Source: Serpentinicella alkaliphila
GTDB lineage: Bacteria; Bacillota; Clostridia; Peptostreptococcales; Natronincolaceae
Reading direction: 5' to 3'
Length of the DNA stretch: 64,000 nucleotides
NCBI RefSeq assembly: GCF_018141405.1
Contig: NZ_CP058648.1
Coordinates: 1,503,001-1,567,000, forward strand
Shown: positions 18,210 to 28,103 of the stretch, piece by piece
How the letters are laid out: each line of letters begins with the position of its first letter
How positions within the stretch are numbered: the first letter of the stretch is position 1
Notes under the pieces: model-generated
The model's input: the letters and a program-made list of their open reading frames with translations, nothing else
What the model was told of the DNA's origin: nothing
The model's database searches: none
Program-made: the position numbers and the translations under genes

Positions 18210-19109
18210 ATGGAAATCTACTATATTGATAGAAAAACTGGAGAAAAGAAAAACGAAATAGTAAAGGGTCACAAGTATCTAGAGTGGTCTTACGATACCA
18301 AAATGGGGAGATTTTTTCTAGAAATACTATTAAAAAGAAAGATAGCATCATACATATACGGTAAATTACAGGATTTACCAAGCAGTTCAAAAAACATAAA
18401 ATCCTTCGTAGAAGAGCTTTCTATAAATATGGAAGAAGCTATAGAAGTTGATCCACTAAAATATAAGACCTTTAACGATTTTTTCATAAGGGAGTTAAAA
18501 CAAGATTCCAGGCCTATAAACAACAATAAAAATATATTTATCTCCCCAGCGGATGGTAAGGTATTTGCATATGAAAATATAGATATTAATAAAGTAATTC
18601 AAGTAAAAGGTATGGAGTATAGTCTCGTAGAGTTATTTTCAAGTGATAATTTAGCTAAGCAATATGAGGGTGGAACTTGTATAGTAGTAAGATTGGCACC
18701 TAGTGATTACCATAGATTTCATTTTCCTGATAGTGGGATACCTAAACTTATTAATAAAATTAAAGGAAAGTTTTATTCAGTAAATCCTATTGCACTAAAA
18801 AGGGTTAGGAAGCTATACTGTCAAAATAAAAGGGAACTTACTTTATTAGAATCTGATAACTTCGGGAGAATAATAATGGTTGAGGTTGGAGCTACATGTG
18901 TTGGTACGATTATACAGACATATGAAGAAAACAAATGGGTTGAGCGTGGGGCTGAGAAGGGTTATTTTAAATTTGGTGGATCTACAGTTATTTTATTTTT
19001 GCAAAAGGGCCAAGTTAAAATTGATGAGGATATTATAAATAACACAGATGCAGGATATGAAACAAAAGTATATATGGGTGAAGCAATAGGTGTAAAAAAT
19101 AATGTATAA
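18210..19109 (+). CDS. psd: Phosphatidylserine decarboxylase
   Basis: It converts phosphatidylserine to phosphatidylethanolamine at the membrane. The protein has 299 residues. SPADGKVFAYENI, VRLAPSDYHRFHFPDSG with the catalytic His, and EVGATCVGTI are family blocks. The self-cleavage site is KFGGSTVILF near residue 255, a GGST version of the LGST motif; cleavage before the Ser makes the pyruvoyl cofactor. Expected length is seen and no membrane helix is evident. AAGGATG precedes the ATG. The gene seems to be transcribed alone; pssA is not in the window. Confidence 0.95.
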   Translation: MEIYYIDRKTGEKKNEIVKGHKYLEWSYDTKMGRFFLEILLKRKIASYIYGKLQDLPSSSKNIKSFVEELSINMEEAIEVDPLKYKTFNDFFIRELKQDSRPINNNKNIFISPADGKVFAYENIDINKVIQVKGMEYSLVELFSSDNLAKQYEGGTCIVVRLAPSDYHRFHFPDSGIPKLINKIKGKFYSVNPIALKRVRKLYCQNKRELTLLESDNFGRIIMVEVGATCVGTIIQTYEENKWVERGAEKGYFKFGGSTVILFLQKGQVKIDEDIINNTDAGYETKVYMGEAIGVKNNV

Positions 19110-19161
19110 AACTAAGGCGTCTTGAAAAAGTCTTAATATAAATATAAATACCTAGATTAAA

Positions 19162-19190
19162 AAAGAGCTCTTAGAATTCTAAGGCTCTTT
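19162..19190. terminator. Bidirectional terminator between psd and rubrerythrin
   Basis: A near-perfect palindrome, AAAGAGC...GCTCTTT, centred on AGAATTCT. It has A-rich sequence on its left and TTTAATTAAAT on its right, so it can end transcripts from both convergent genes. Confidence 0.8.
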
Positions 19191-19204
19191 AATTAAATGT
19201 ACTT

Positions 19205-19762
19205 TTATTTTTTAGTAACAAATGTTGTAAACAATTCTTTTTTCACGTGACAGACAGGACAGGTATCAACTAAGTGTTCTGCTACAGTATATCCACAAAC
19301 GTCACATACGTGGATTGTGTCTTGGTCATAGTCTTTTTGCGCATCTACAAAAACCTTAGCATTTGTAAATAATTCAGCATGAGTTTTCTCAGCTTCAATG
19401 GCATAATGGAAAGAACGCATACTGCCCTTTTCCCCTTGTAACTGGGCTACTGCCATGAATGCAGGATACATTTGACCTACTTCATAGTTTTCCCCATCAA
19501 TTGCGCCTTGAAGGTTTTCAGAGGTGTTTGTTAACCCAAAACCTGCTCCTGCAGTTACAGAGGCTTCTCCTACTTCATTTTTTAATTCTTTAAAATGATT
19601 GTGGGCATGGACTTGCTCAGCATATGCTACTGCTTCAAAAAGATTAGCTACATTTGGAAAGCCTTCTTTTTGAGCTGCCTTTCCCCAAATTAAATAACGC
19701 ATATGGGCCATACTTTCCCCACCAAAAGCAGATTTTAAATTACTAGCTGTCATATCATTCAT
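19205..19762 (-). CDS. rbr: Rubrerythrin
   Basis: A 185-residue non-heme diiron protein that reduces hydrogen peroxide in anaerobes. The N-terminal four-helix domain has the metal-binding Glu and His residues in GGESMAHMRYLIWGKAA, EAVAYAEQVHAHNHF and AIEAEKTHAELF. The C-terminal rubredoxin-like domain has CDVCGY and CPVCHV, four Cys for one iron. On the minus strand AAGGGGGAAG precedes the ATG. A 10-3-10 palindrome lies upstream and may be an operator. Confidence 0.96.
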   Translation of the reverse strand: MNDMTASNLKSAFGGESMAHMRYLIWGKAAQKEGFPNVANLFEAVAYAEQVHAHNHFKELKNEVGEASVTAGAGFGLTNTSENLQGAIDGENYEVGQMYPAFMAVAQLQGEKGSMRSFHYAIEAEKTHAELFTNAKVFVDAQKDYDQDTIHVCDVCGYTVAEHLVDTCPVCHVKKELFTTFVTKK

Positions 19763-19793
19763 ATATCTTCCCCCTTAAAATTTTTAATATAAG

Positions 19794-19816
19794 ACAATTT
19801 AAATGTTTTAAATTGT
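19794..19816. promoter_or_regulatory. Palindrome upstream of rubrerythrin, possible operator
   Basis: ACAATTTAAA and TTTAAATTGT are perfect inverted repeats separated by TGT, 31 to 54 bases upstream of the rubrerythrin start. The site has the size of a PerR, Fur or Rex-like operator but does not match the PerR (7-1-7) or Rex consensus that I know. Confidence 0.45.
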
Positions 19817-19966
19817 TATAAACTAATTTTTCAATGCAATATATTATTTACCCAATAAAAATAGCCTTAAACAATAATTTACTAAAGGAATCTTTTCATT
19901 TATGTAGAAAAATATATATATCAATATATGTTGGATAGGGACACATATATGTTGGGAGGGTAAAAA

Positions 19967-20929
19967 ATGTTTATTAGAAGTTTAAAAGAGATTGGAAAAG
20001 AGCATATCAATAGCAATATTGAGGCAAATGTTCTTTTGACTGATATGAAAATAAAGGTTAGCAAAAACGAAAAGAAATATGCAGATTTAATAATGCAAGA
20101 TAGAACCAAGGTTATGGAAGCTAAGCTTTGGGATTATGAAATATATGAAGGTCTTTTAACTAGTACTGGAGTCAATAATATCTTTAAGGTTAAAGCGTTA
20201 GTTGGGGAATACCAGGGGCAAGTTCAATTAAATATTAAAGAATTAAAGATCTTTAAAGGTGAGGAATTGTCGGTTAAAGACTTTATTCCAGTGAGTAGTT
20301 GGAATTATGATAGCATGATTAATGGACTTAAGACTTTTTATGAAAGAGTAGAAAGTCAACATCTAAAGGAATTACTTAACCGTATGGTATTTTGTGATGA
20401 TTATTTAGATAAATTTTCTACTTATCCTGCAGCAAGAAAGATTCACCATAATTTTTATCATGGCTTAATGCATCATACCTTAGAAATATTAACTTATGCC
20501 CAAACAGTAGGAAAGCTTAAAAAACTAACTCAACACCAAATGGATAGATTAATCGCAATGGGCATGCTTCATGATTGGGCTAAGATATTTGAGTATAAAA
20601 CATTACCTGAGTTAGGTTTCACTGATCAAGGAATTATGCTAGGACATATATTTATAGGGGCACATCATACATTTAATGTTATGAATGAAATAGAAGGCTT
20701 CCCATATGAAGATAAACTTGTGATATTAAATGGTATTTTAGGTCATCATGGAAATTTAGAATGGGGGTCCCCGGTATTACCTAAGACTGTTGAGGCCCAA
20801 ATACTACACCATTGTGATAAAATGTCAGGGGATGTGGAGAGCATTTTATCATTTATGGGTGAACAAACTGATGACGAGTTGTTTACTAATAAATTATGGA
20901 ATATGGGAACAGAGTATTATAGAAAATAG
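19967..20929 (+). CDS. yhaM: 3'-5' exoribonuclease YhaM family protein
   Basis: A 320-residue cytoplasmic nuclease. The N-terminal third is an OB-fold (residues about 15-95; YADLIMQDRTKVMEAKLWD). The remainder is an HD domain: KIHHNFYHGLMHHTLEIL, then MLHDWAKIFEY with the HD pair, and HHGNLEWGSP. YhaM digests RNA and single-stranded DNA from the 3' end with manganese or cobalt. GGGAGGG lies before ATG and a terminator closes the gene. Confidence 0.93.
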   Translation: MFIRSLKEIGKEHINSNIEANVLLTDMKIKVSKNEKKYADLIMQDRTKVMEAKLWDYEIYEGLLTSTGVNNIFKVKALVGEYQGQVQLNIKELKIFKGEELSVKDFIPVSSWNYDSMINGLKTFYERVESQHLKELLNRMVFCDDYLDKFSTYPAARKIHHNFYHGLMHHTLEILTYAQTVGKLKKLTQHQMDRLIAMGMLHDWAKIFEYKTLPELGFTDQGIMLGHIFIGAHHTFNVMNEIEGFPYEDKLVILNGILGHHGNLEWGSPVLPKTVEAQILHHCDKMSGDVESILSFMGEQTDDELFTNKLWNMGTEYYRK

Positions 20930-20941
20930 CTAGGTATATAA

Positions 20942-20985
20942 AAAGCCCTTCTAAGTTTTTGCTTTAGATGGGCTTTATATATTTT
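20942..20985 (+). terminator. Intrinsic terminator after yhaM
   Basis: AAAGCCCTTCTAAG pairs with CTTTAGATGGGCTTT around a TTTTTG loop, followed by a T-rich tail. The pairs include one mismatch. Confidence 0.8.
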
Positions 20986-21039
20986 ATCTATATACCTATG
21001 ATATAATTTAATAAGTATATATTATATGAGGTGAAAAAA

Positions 21040-24000
21040 TTGGGTGTTACATATATTATAGGTAGATCCGGGACTGGAAAGACGTTTCAAATTCTAAATG
21101 AACTCCAAAATAAATTAATAGAAAAAAATGAACGTAAACTTATATTGTTAGTTCCTGAACAATATACATTGCAAGCAGAAAGAGATTTGATTCAGCAATT
21201 AGATGTAGAAGGAATAATAAGTGCGGAAGTTTTAAGTTTCACACGTCTGGCCTACTATGTATTTAAAGAGGTTGGGGGGCTAACTAAGGTTAAAATAGAT
21301 AATCTTGGAAAAAGCATGGTATTAAAGAGGATAGTGAATGAATTAGAGAGGGATTTGACTATATATAAAAAGGCAATTAAACAAAATGGTTTTATAGATA
21401 AGCTTAATGATCTAATAAAAGAATTTAAACAATACGATATAGCACCCTATGATTTAATCAACAATATTGACCGATTAGATGAAAATACATTGAAGTTTAA
21501 ATTGCAGGATATGGCACTGATTTATAGCGCTTTTAATGGGTACCTAAAGGGAAAATACATTGATAATGAGGATCATATAAACTTATTGATTGAATCTATA
21601 GAAAAGGCGAGTTTTTTAGATGAGGCTGAAGTTTGGATTGATGGATTTCATCAATTTACGCCTCAAACCTTAAGGATAATCGAAAAACTAATATTAAAGT
21701 GTAAAAATGTAAGTGTAGCTCTTACGTATGATATAAAGAATGAGGCTAATCTATTTTTCCTTACTCAAAGAACTCTATTTAAGCTAAGGGATATAGCAAA
21801 ACAACATAATATTGACGAGAAGTTTGTAGATTTAAATCAGAATACTAATATAGTTGGTATTAGAAATCAGGAAATTGATCATTTAGAAAAAAATCTATAT
21901 AAATACCCGTATAAGCCCTATTTGAATAAGGTAAACAACATACATATTTTTGCAGGTAGTAATCTATATAGTGAAGTAGAAAAAGTAGCTACAGAAGTTA
22001 TACGCTTGTTAAGAGATCATCAGTATAGATATAAGGATATAGCAATTGTAGCTGCAAATATTAAAGGTTATGGTCCACTCATCAAGAGGGTTTTTGACGA
22101 ATATGATATACCATTTTTTATAGACGAAAAGCGAGATATAATGTCAAATCCGATAATTGAAGTGATTTTAGCATCACTAAGGATTGTATATAAAGGATAT
22201 CAATATGTGGATGTGATTAGTTTTTTGAAGACCGGTTTTTCAAGTCTTACTAAGAGTGAAATAGAAGAAATTGAAAACTATGTTTTACAGTTTGGTATTA
22301 AGGGGAGTCTGTGGTTTAAGGATTTTACTATTGATCTTAATAAAAATTTAGATGAAATTAATGTAATTCGTAAAAAGGTTGTTGAGCCTTTTATAGAACT
22401 AGAAAAAAGTATTAAAGGTAATAAAACCGTTACAGAAATAACAGAAGCTTTATTCTATTTTATTGATAGATTAAGGATTAAAGAACAACTTGAAATTTGG
22501 ATTAATAAACAAAAATCAATAGGTCAATATGATTCTGCCCATGAAAATTCTCAAATATGGAATATAGTAATGGAAGTCTTCAATCAATTATCTGAAATAC
22601 TAGGAAAAAATGAAATAAAATTAAAGGAATATTACAAAGTGCTTGAGTCAGGCTTTATGGCCTGTGAAGTAGGTGTTATTCCATCAACTATAGATCAAGT
22701 ATTAATTGGAAATATAGAAAGGTCAAGAAGCCAAAACATAAGGGCACTTTTTGTTTTGGGAATTAATGACGGAGTGCTACCTTCTGTTCAAGATGAGGAT
22801 GGAATACTACTAGATCATGAAAAACAATATCTACAAGATAATGGAGTTTTTCTTAGTTCTAATAGTGATTCTAAAATAGTTGAAGAAAGGTTTACTATAT
22901 ATACTGTTTTAACAAAGCCAACACAATATCTTCATATGAGTTATGCTATTGCAGATCAGGAGGGTAGAGCATTAAGACCTTCAATACTTATTGATCAATT
23001 TAAAAAGACATTTCCACTTTTAGAACCCAAAAGTGATCTTATCTTAAATAATGATCAAGAAATTCAACTAGTTAGTCGTGATAGAAGTACATTTAAATAC
23101 TTAGTTCATAATCTTAGAAAATATGCGGACATGGAGAGAATCCATGAAATATGGTGGGAAGTTTACAAATGGTATTGTAGCAGTGAGAAATGGAAGGAAA
23201 AGATAGATAAAACAATCGCTGCTTTGTTCCATGAAAACCAAGTATATTATTTAAAAGGCAATCAGTCGAAATTGATCTACGATAAGCCTATTAAAGCAAG
23301 TGTATCAAGATTGGAAACCTATATAAATTGCCCTTTTGCCCATTTTGTGCAATATGGACTGAAAGCAAAAGAACGTAGGGAATATCAACTTAGAATACCT
23401 GATATAGGAAAGCTATATCATGATGTCATTGATCATTTTGCTAAAAAAATTAAAGAAGATGGACTTGATTGGCATGAAATTACTGAGGAGCAATGTCATA
23501 ATAATATTGAACAAATTGTACAGGAAATATCTGTTAAATTTGAGAATGGTGTTTTATATAGTACTCACAAATATAGATATTTAATAACTAGATTAAATAG
23601 GATATGTAAACGTGCTATATGGACAATGATTGAACACATAAAAATGGGGGATTTCAAACCATGGGGCCATGAAGTGTATTTTGGAGAAACCGGTGAAATC
23701 TCAGCAGTTGAAATAGAATTAAATGATGAAGTGATATTCCTCGAAGGACGAATAGATAGAGTTGATTTCTTTGAAGATGAAACAGGAGTGTATTATAAGG
23801 TTGTAGATTATAAATCTGGAGAAAAGGAATTTAATCTATCGGATGTTTATTTCGGTTTCCAATTACAACTGATGATTTACTTAGAAGCAATGATTTCGGG
23901 AGCGAAATCCGCTAATTACGATATCAAGCCTGGGGGGATACTCTATTATAAAATTGATGACCCAATGATTAGTAGTAATGAAACAAATGCTGAGCAGATA

Positions 24001-24426
24001 ATTAAAGAAATAAATAAGAAGCTTAAAATGAAGGGTCTAGTCTTAAATGATCCAAAGATTATTAAAAGCCTGCACAAGGATATTGAAAAGCACTCTACTA
24101 TTATTCCAGTCTCACTCAATACCAATGGAGAAGTATCTAAAAACTCATCTGTGGCAACTGAGGAGGAATTTAAGGTATTACTTAAACATGTAAGAAATTT
24201 AGTTAAACAAGCAAGTCAGGAAATAGTAGATGGGCACATAAAAATCGATCCGTGTAAAAAGGGAAAAACCACAACATGCATCTATTGTAACTTTAAAACC
24301 ATTTGTCAGTTTGATAAATCCTTTAACGATAATAAATATAGAATTATAAAAGAACTTAAAAATGAAGAAGTAATTGAGAAACTTGTGCGTACGAAAGAAG
24401 GTGATGAGGATGTCCAATTGGACTAA
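21040..24426 (+). CDS. addB: ATP-dependent helicase/deoxyribonuclease subunit B
   Basis: One half of the AddAB nuclease-helicase that resects double-strand breaks for RecA. The protein is 1,128 residues from TTG 21040. IIGRSGTGKTFQIL near the N-terminus is the Walker A motif. The C-terminal nuclease has KVVDYKSGEKEF around residue 925. Cysteines for the AddB 4Fe-4S cluster are visible in YINCPFAHFVQYG (near residue 765) and CIYCNFKTIC near the end. I prefer TTG 21040 because GAGGTG lies seven bases upstream; the in-frame GTG at 21031 touches that site. It overlaps addA. Confidence 0.95.
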   Translation: MGVTYIIGRSGTGKTFQILNELQNKLIEKNERKLILLVPEQYTLQAERDLIQQLDVEGIISAEVLSFTRLAYYVFKEVGGLTKVKIDNLGKSMVLKRIVNELERDLTIYKKAIKQNGFIDKLNDLIKEFKQYDIAPYDLINNIDRLDENTLKFKLQDMALIYSAFNGYLKGKYIDNEDHINLLIESIEKASFLDEAEVWIDGFHQFTPQTLRIIEKLILKCKNVSVALTYDIKNEANLFFLTQRTLFKLRDIAKQHNIDEKFVDLNQNTNIVGIRNQEIDHLEKNLYKYPYKPYLNKVNNIHIFAGSNLYSEVEKVATEVIRLLRDHQYRYKDIAIVAANIKGYGPLIKRVFDEYDIPFFIDEKRDIMSNPIIEVILASLRIVYKGYQYVDVISFLKTGFSSLTKSEIEEIENYVLQFGIKGSLWFKDFTIDLNKNLDEINVIRKKVVEPFIELEKSIKGNKTVTEITEALFYFIDRLRIKEQLEIWINKQKSIGQYDSAHENSQIWNIVMEVFNQLSEILGKNEIKLKEYYKVLESGFMACEVGVIPSTIDQVLIGNIERSRSQNIRALFVLGINDGVLPSVQDEDGILLDHEKQYLQDNGVFLSSNSDSKIVEERFTIYTVLTKPTQYLHMSYAIADQEGRALRPSILIDQFKKTFPLLEPKSDLILNNDQEIQLVSRDRSTFKYLVHNLRKYADMERIHEIWWEVYKWYCSSEKWKEKIDKTIAALFHENQVYYLKGNQSKLIYDKPIKASVSRLETYINCPFAHFVQYGLKAKERREYQLRIPDIGKLYHDVIDHFAKKIKEDGLDWHEITEEQCHNNIEQIVQEISVKFENGVLYSTHKYRYLITRLNRICKRAIWTMIEHIKMGDFKPWGHEVYFGETGEISAVEIELNDEVIFLEGRIDRVDFFEDETGVYYKVVDYKSGEKEFNLSDVYFGFQLQLMIYLEAMISGAKSANYDIKPGGILYYKIDDPMISSNETNAEQIIKEINKKLKMKGLVLNDPKIIKSLHKDIEKHSTIIPVSLNTNGEVSKNSSVATEEEFKVLLKHVRNLVKQASQEIVDGHIKIDPCKKGKTTTCIYCNFKTICQFDKSFNDNKYRIIKELKNEEVIEKLVRTKEGDEDVQLD

Positions 24427-27400
24427 AGATCAACAATCGGCCATTGAAGATAGGGGAAGTAATTTATTAATTGCTGCGGCTGCGGGTTCAGGGAAAACAG
24501 CAGTTTTAGTAGAACGTATTATTCGGTTAATAACTGAGGACAAAATTGATATTGATAGTCTTCTTATTGTAACATTTACTAATGCTGCTGCTGGTGAAAT
24601 GAGGGAACGTATAGCAAATGCCATAATAAAAGAACTTGACAAGAAAAATGAAAATGAGGACCATTTAAGAAAGCAAATTACTCTGCTAAATAGGGCATCT
24701 ATTACTACAATTCACTCTTTCTGTATCGAGGTAGTTAAAAAGCATTTTCATCTAATAGATATAGATCCTTCTTTTAGAATTGGAGATGTTACAGAAACAA
24801 ATATTTTAAAGCAAGAATCGATGGAAGAAATTTTTGAAGAAGAATACAAAGAAGGAAATCAGGCCTTCTTTGACCTAGTGGAATCATATGGTAGTAATAG
24901 AGATGATATTCAGTTACAAGAATTAATCGAGAAGATCTATACTTTTATTCAAAGTCAGCCAAAACCTATGCAGTGGCTTATTGAAAAAATGGAAGTATTT
25001 AATGTTGATAATAATAGCTTTGGTAATGGAGCATGGATTGATGCCTTAAAGTCAAGCTTGGAAATTCAATTTTTTGGTGCAAAGGACTTATTAATGGAAG
25101 CAAAAAGGATTTGTTTAAAGCCAAATGGGCCAGAGGGTTATTTAAACGCAATTAATAGTGATATTGAAATAATTCATTCATTATTATCAAGTCTTAGTAA
25201 AGATTTGTCTCATATATACAGTGAGTTAAACAATATTGAATTTACACGATTAGGTCGTTTAGCTAAAGATGTTGATTCAAATCTAAAGGACCAGGCTAAA
25301 GACTTAAGGGATAAATCAAAAGATATTATAAAAAGTATAACGGAAAGTATATTTGCAAGAAGTCCTGAGGAACATCTTGAGGATTTAAAGAACTCCTATC
25401 CCTTAATGAATTATTTGTGCTCATTAATAAATAATTTCATAAACCTATACTCTGAAAAAAAATTGGAGAAGGGTATAGTTGATTTTAACGATTTAGAGCA
25501 TTATGCTTTGAGGATTTTGGAAAATGAAAATGTAGCACAAAACTATAGGGATAAATTTACTCACATTTTTATTGATGAATACCAGGATAGTAATATTGTT
25601 CAAGAAACATTAATCAACTATATTAGAAGGGAAAATAATCTATTTATGGTTGGTGATGTTAAACAAAGTATTTATAGATTTAGATTAGCAGACCCTAGCC
25701 TATTTATACAGAAATACGAATCTTTTAGTTCCTTAAAGGGTGAAATAAATAGGAGGATTGATCTTTCAAAAAACTTTAGAAGTAGAGAAGAAATCATTAA
25801 TGGTGCAAATTATATATTTAAAAACATTATGTCAAAACAGCTCGGCGAAATAGATTATAATGAAGATGCATACCTTTATGTTGGTGGTCAATTTGAGCCT
25901 AGTACAGATACGGCTATAGAATTAAATATAGTTGAAAAAAATAGTAATAACACAAATGATGAAATAGGAGAAGAGTTAGAGGAATTAAATGATATAGAGG
26001 TAGAAGCCGCATTAGTGGCTAAGCGTATTAAAAATATATTAAGTTCAGAAATATATGACCATAAACAACAGAAACATAGAAATATTGAATTTAGAGACAT
26101 AGTAATTCTAATGAGAACTACGCAAAATTGGGCACATATATTCCTTGAAACCTTATTAAAGGAAAACATACCTACCTATGCGGATATTGGAACCGGGTAT
26201 TTTGAATCTGTAGAGATAAGTATATTTATAAATCTATTAAAGATTATAGATAATAGAAGGCAAGATATACCATTATTAAGTGTAATGAGGTCACCAATAG
26301 GAGGCTTTACTGTAGAAGAATTAGTAGAGATAAGGTTAATAGACAAGAGACTTAGTTATATAGATGGGATTTATAAATATATTGAATATAACCAGGAAAA
26401 CAGGAATCTTAAAGAAAAACTTCTGAGCTTTATTGAAAAATTAAATAGTTGGGCAGAGATGGCCAGATATATGAAAATAAGCGAACTAATATGGGTTTTA
26501 TTTAGTGAGACCAACTATTACAATTATGTAGCTGCTATGCCCGGAGGATTTCAAAGACAAGCAAATTTAAGGGTATTACTAGACAGGGCAACACAATTTG
26601 AACAGACATCTATTAGAGGATTGTTTAACTTTATTAAATTTATTGAAAAGCTAAAAATGAGTAAAGGTGATATGGGTGATGCAAAAATTTTAGGTGAGAA
26701 TGACAATGTAGTACGTATTATGAGTATTCACAAAAGCAAAGGGCTTGAATTTCCAGTAGTTATTTTAGCGGGTACGGGAAAAAATTTTAATCTAAGAGAT
26801 ACTAACGCTAATGTTCTACTTCATAAGGACTTGGGCATTGGGCCGAAATATGTGGACTTAAATCTTAGAGTCTATAGGGATACAATAATTAAATTATCTA
26901 TGAAAGATAAGTTGAAGATCGAAAGTTTGTCTGAGGAAATGCGGATTTTGTACGTAGCGTTAACAAGACCTGTTGATAAATTAATTATCTTTGGATCAGT
27001 AAAAAATCTAGGAAAGCAAGTGGATAAATGGTGTAAGCCAATAAACAATTATTTAATTACATCTGCTAAGAGCTATATTGATTGGTTTGGAATGGTGTTG
27101 ACCAAACATCCGAAACTTGATAATTTAAGGAGCATAGCTGAAAGTCACTTCGATTCCTATGAGATAATAGATGACGCTTCTGAATGGGTGTGTAACGTTT
27201 TCAAAAGAAGCGATATTGCTTTAAACAGATTAGAAGAGAGAATTAAAGAACAAAAATTAAAAGAACAATTATATAATAGTATCAATTCTGAAGATACTGT
27301 TCATAAGCAAATTGTAGAGGATAGGCTCAATTGGAATTATTTATACAATGAATCAACGAAAATTCCATCAAAATTATCGGTTTCTGAAATAAAGAATTCC

Positions 27401-28009
27401 TCAATAAAAGATGTAGATAGTATGGGATATAGTATTCCACCCTTAATTATTAAGCCTAAGTTTCTACTAGGAAAAAAAGAATACACTAAGGCAGAGAAGG
27501 GGACAATACTCCATTTTGTCATGCAACATATAAATATGGAGGAAATTAGGAACGGACAAACTATAGAGCATCAAATACAACTTATGATTAATAAAGAGAT
27601 AATAACTGAGGAAGAGATAATGGAAATAGACATTAATAAAATCACTTTGTTCTTTAACAGCTATTTAGGAAAAAGGATGCTTAATTCTAATAAAATTTAC
27701 CGAGAGGTATCATTCAATATGAAGCGTAGTGCCCAAGAAGTAATAGAAGGACTAAAAAACTGCAATGAAAATTTATTAATTCAAGGAACTATAGACTGTT
27801 ATTTTGAAGAAAATAATGATTTAATATTAGTAGATTATAAAAGTGATGAAATAACAGAAGTTAATAATGTAGATGCTGTAATTAAAAGATATGAGATTCA
27901 ACTTCAATTATATAAGGAAGCATTAGAAAGAATTATTAATAGAAAAGTTAAAGAAAGTTATATTTACTTATTTGATATAAATAAAGAAGTACTAATTAAA
28001 AATTCCTAA
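24410..28009 (+). CDS. addA: ATP-dependent helicase/nuclease subunit A
   Basis: The 1,199-residue partner of AddB. The UvrD-type superfamily 1 helicase has LIAAAAGSGKTAVLVERI (Walker A), IDEYQDSN (Walker B), GDVKQSIYRFRLADP and MSIHKSKGLEFPVV (later helicase motifs), and RILYVALTRP. The C-terminal RecB-type nuclease has LVDYKSDEI near residue 1,140. ATG 24410 gives MSNWTKDQQSAI, the usual AddA start; an ATG two codons earlier is possible. It overlaps addB by 17 bases, the standard clostridial addBA order. Confidence 0.96.
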   Translation: MSNWTKDQQSAIEDRGSNLLIAAAAGSGKTAVLVERIIRLITEDKIDIDSLLIVTFTNAAAGEMRERIANAIIKELDKKNENEDHLRKQITLLNRASITTIHSFCIEVVKKHFHLIDIDPSFRIGDVTETNILKQESMEEIFEEEYKEGNQAFFDLVESYGSNRDDIQLQELIEKIYTFIQSQPKPMQWLIEKMEVFNVDNNSFGNGAWIDALKSSLEIQFFGAKDLLMEAKRICLKPNGPEGYLNAINSDIEIIHSLLSSLSKDLSHIYSELNNIEFTRLGRLAKDVDSNLKDQAKDLRDKSKDIIKSITESIFARSPEEHLEDLKNSYPLMNYLCSLINNFINLYSEKKLEKGIVDFNDLEHYALRILENENVAQNYRDKFTHIFIDEYQDSNIVQETLINYIRRENNLFMVGDVKQSIYRFRLADPSLFIQKYESFSSLKGEINRRIDLSKNFRSREEIINGANYIFKNIMSKQLGEIDYNEDAYLYVGGQFEPSTDTAIELNIVEKNSNNTNDEIGEELEELNDIEVEAALVAKRIKNILSSEIYDHKQQKHRNIEFRDIVILMRTTQNWAHIFLETLLKENIPTYADIGTGYFESVEISIFINLLKIIDNRRQDIPLLSVMRSPIGGFTVEELVEIRLIDKRLSYIDGIYKYIEYNQENRNLKEKLLSFIEKLNSWAEMARYMKISELIWVLFSETNYYNYVAAMPGGFQRQANLRVLLDRATQFEQTSIRGLFNFIKFIEKLKMSKGDMGDAKILGENDNVVRIMSIHKSKGLEFPVVILAGTGKNFNLRDTNANVLLHKDLGIGPKYVDLNLRVYRDTIIKLSMKDKLKIESLSEEMRILYVALTRPVDKLIIFGSVKNLGKQVDKWCKPINNYLITSAKSYIDWFGMVLTKHPKLDNLRSIAESHFDSYEIIDDASEWVCNVFKRSDIALNRLEERIKEQKLKEQLYNSINSEDTVHKQIVEDRLNWNYLYNESTKIPSKLSVSEIKNSSIKDVDSMGYSIPPLIIKPKFLLGKKEYTKAEKGTILHFVMQHINMEEIRNGQTIEHQIQLMINKEIITEEEIMEIDINKITLFFNSYLGKRMLNSNKIYREVSFNMKRSAQEVIEGLKNCNENLLIQGTIDCYFEENNDLILVDYKSDEITEVNNVDAVIKRYEIQLQLYKEALERIINRKVKESYIYLFDINKEVLIKNS

Positions 28010-28030
28010 CTAAAAATTGGGAATTTTTTT
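27998..28030 (+). terminator. Intrinsic terminator of addBA
   Basis: AAAATTCC (27998-28005) pairs with GGGAATTTT (28019-28027) around the stop codon region, then TTTTCTTTT follows. Confidence 0.75.
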
Positions 28031-28103
28031 CTTTTATGAAGGTTTGTGCAAAGATATGTAGAAATTAAACATAAATTAGTTTTTTATGGGGGTGTGTATT
28101 TAG

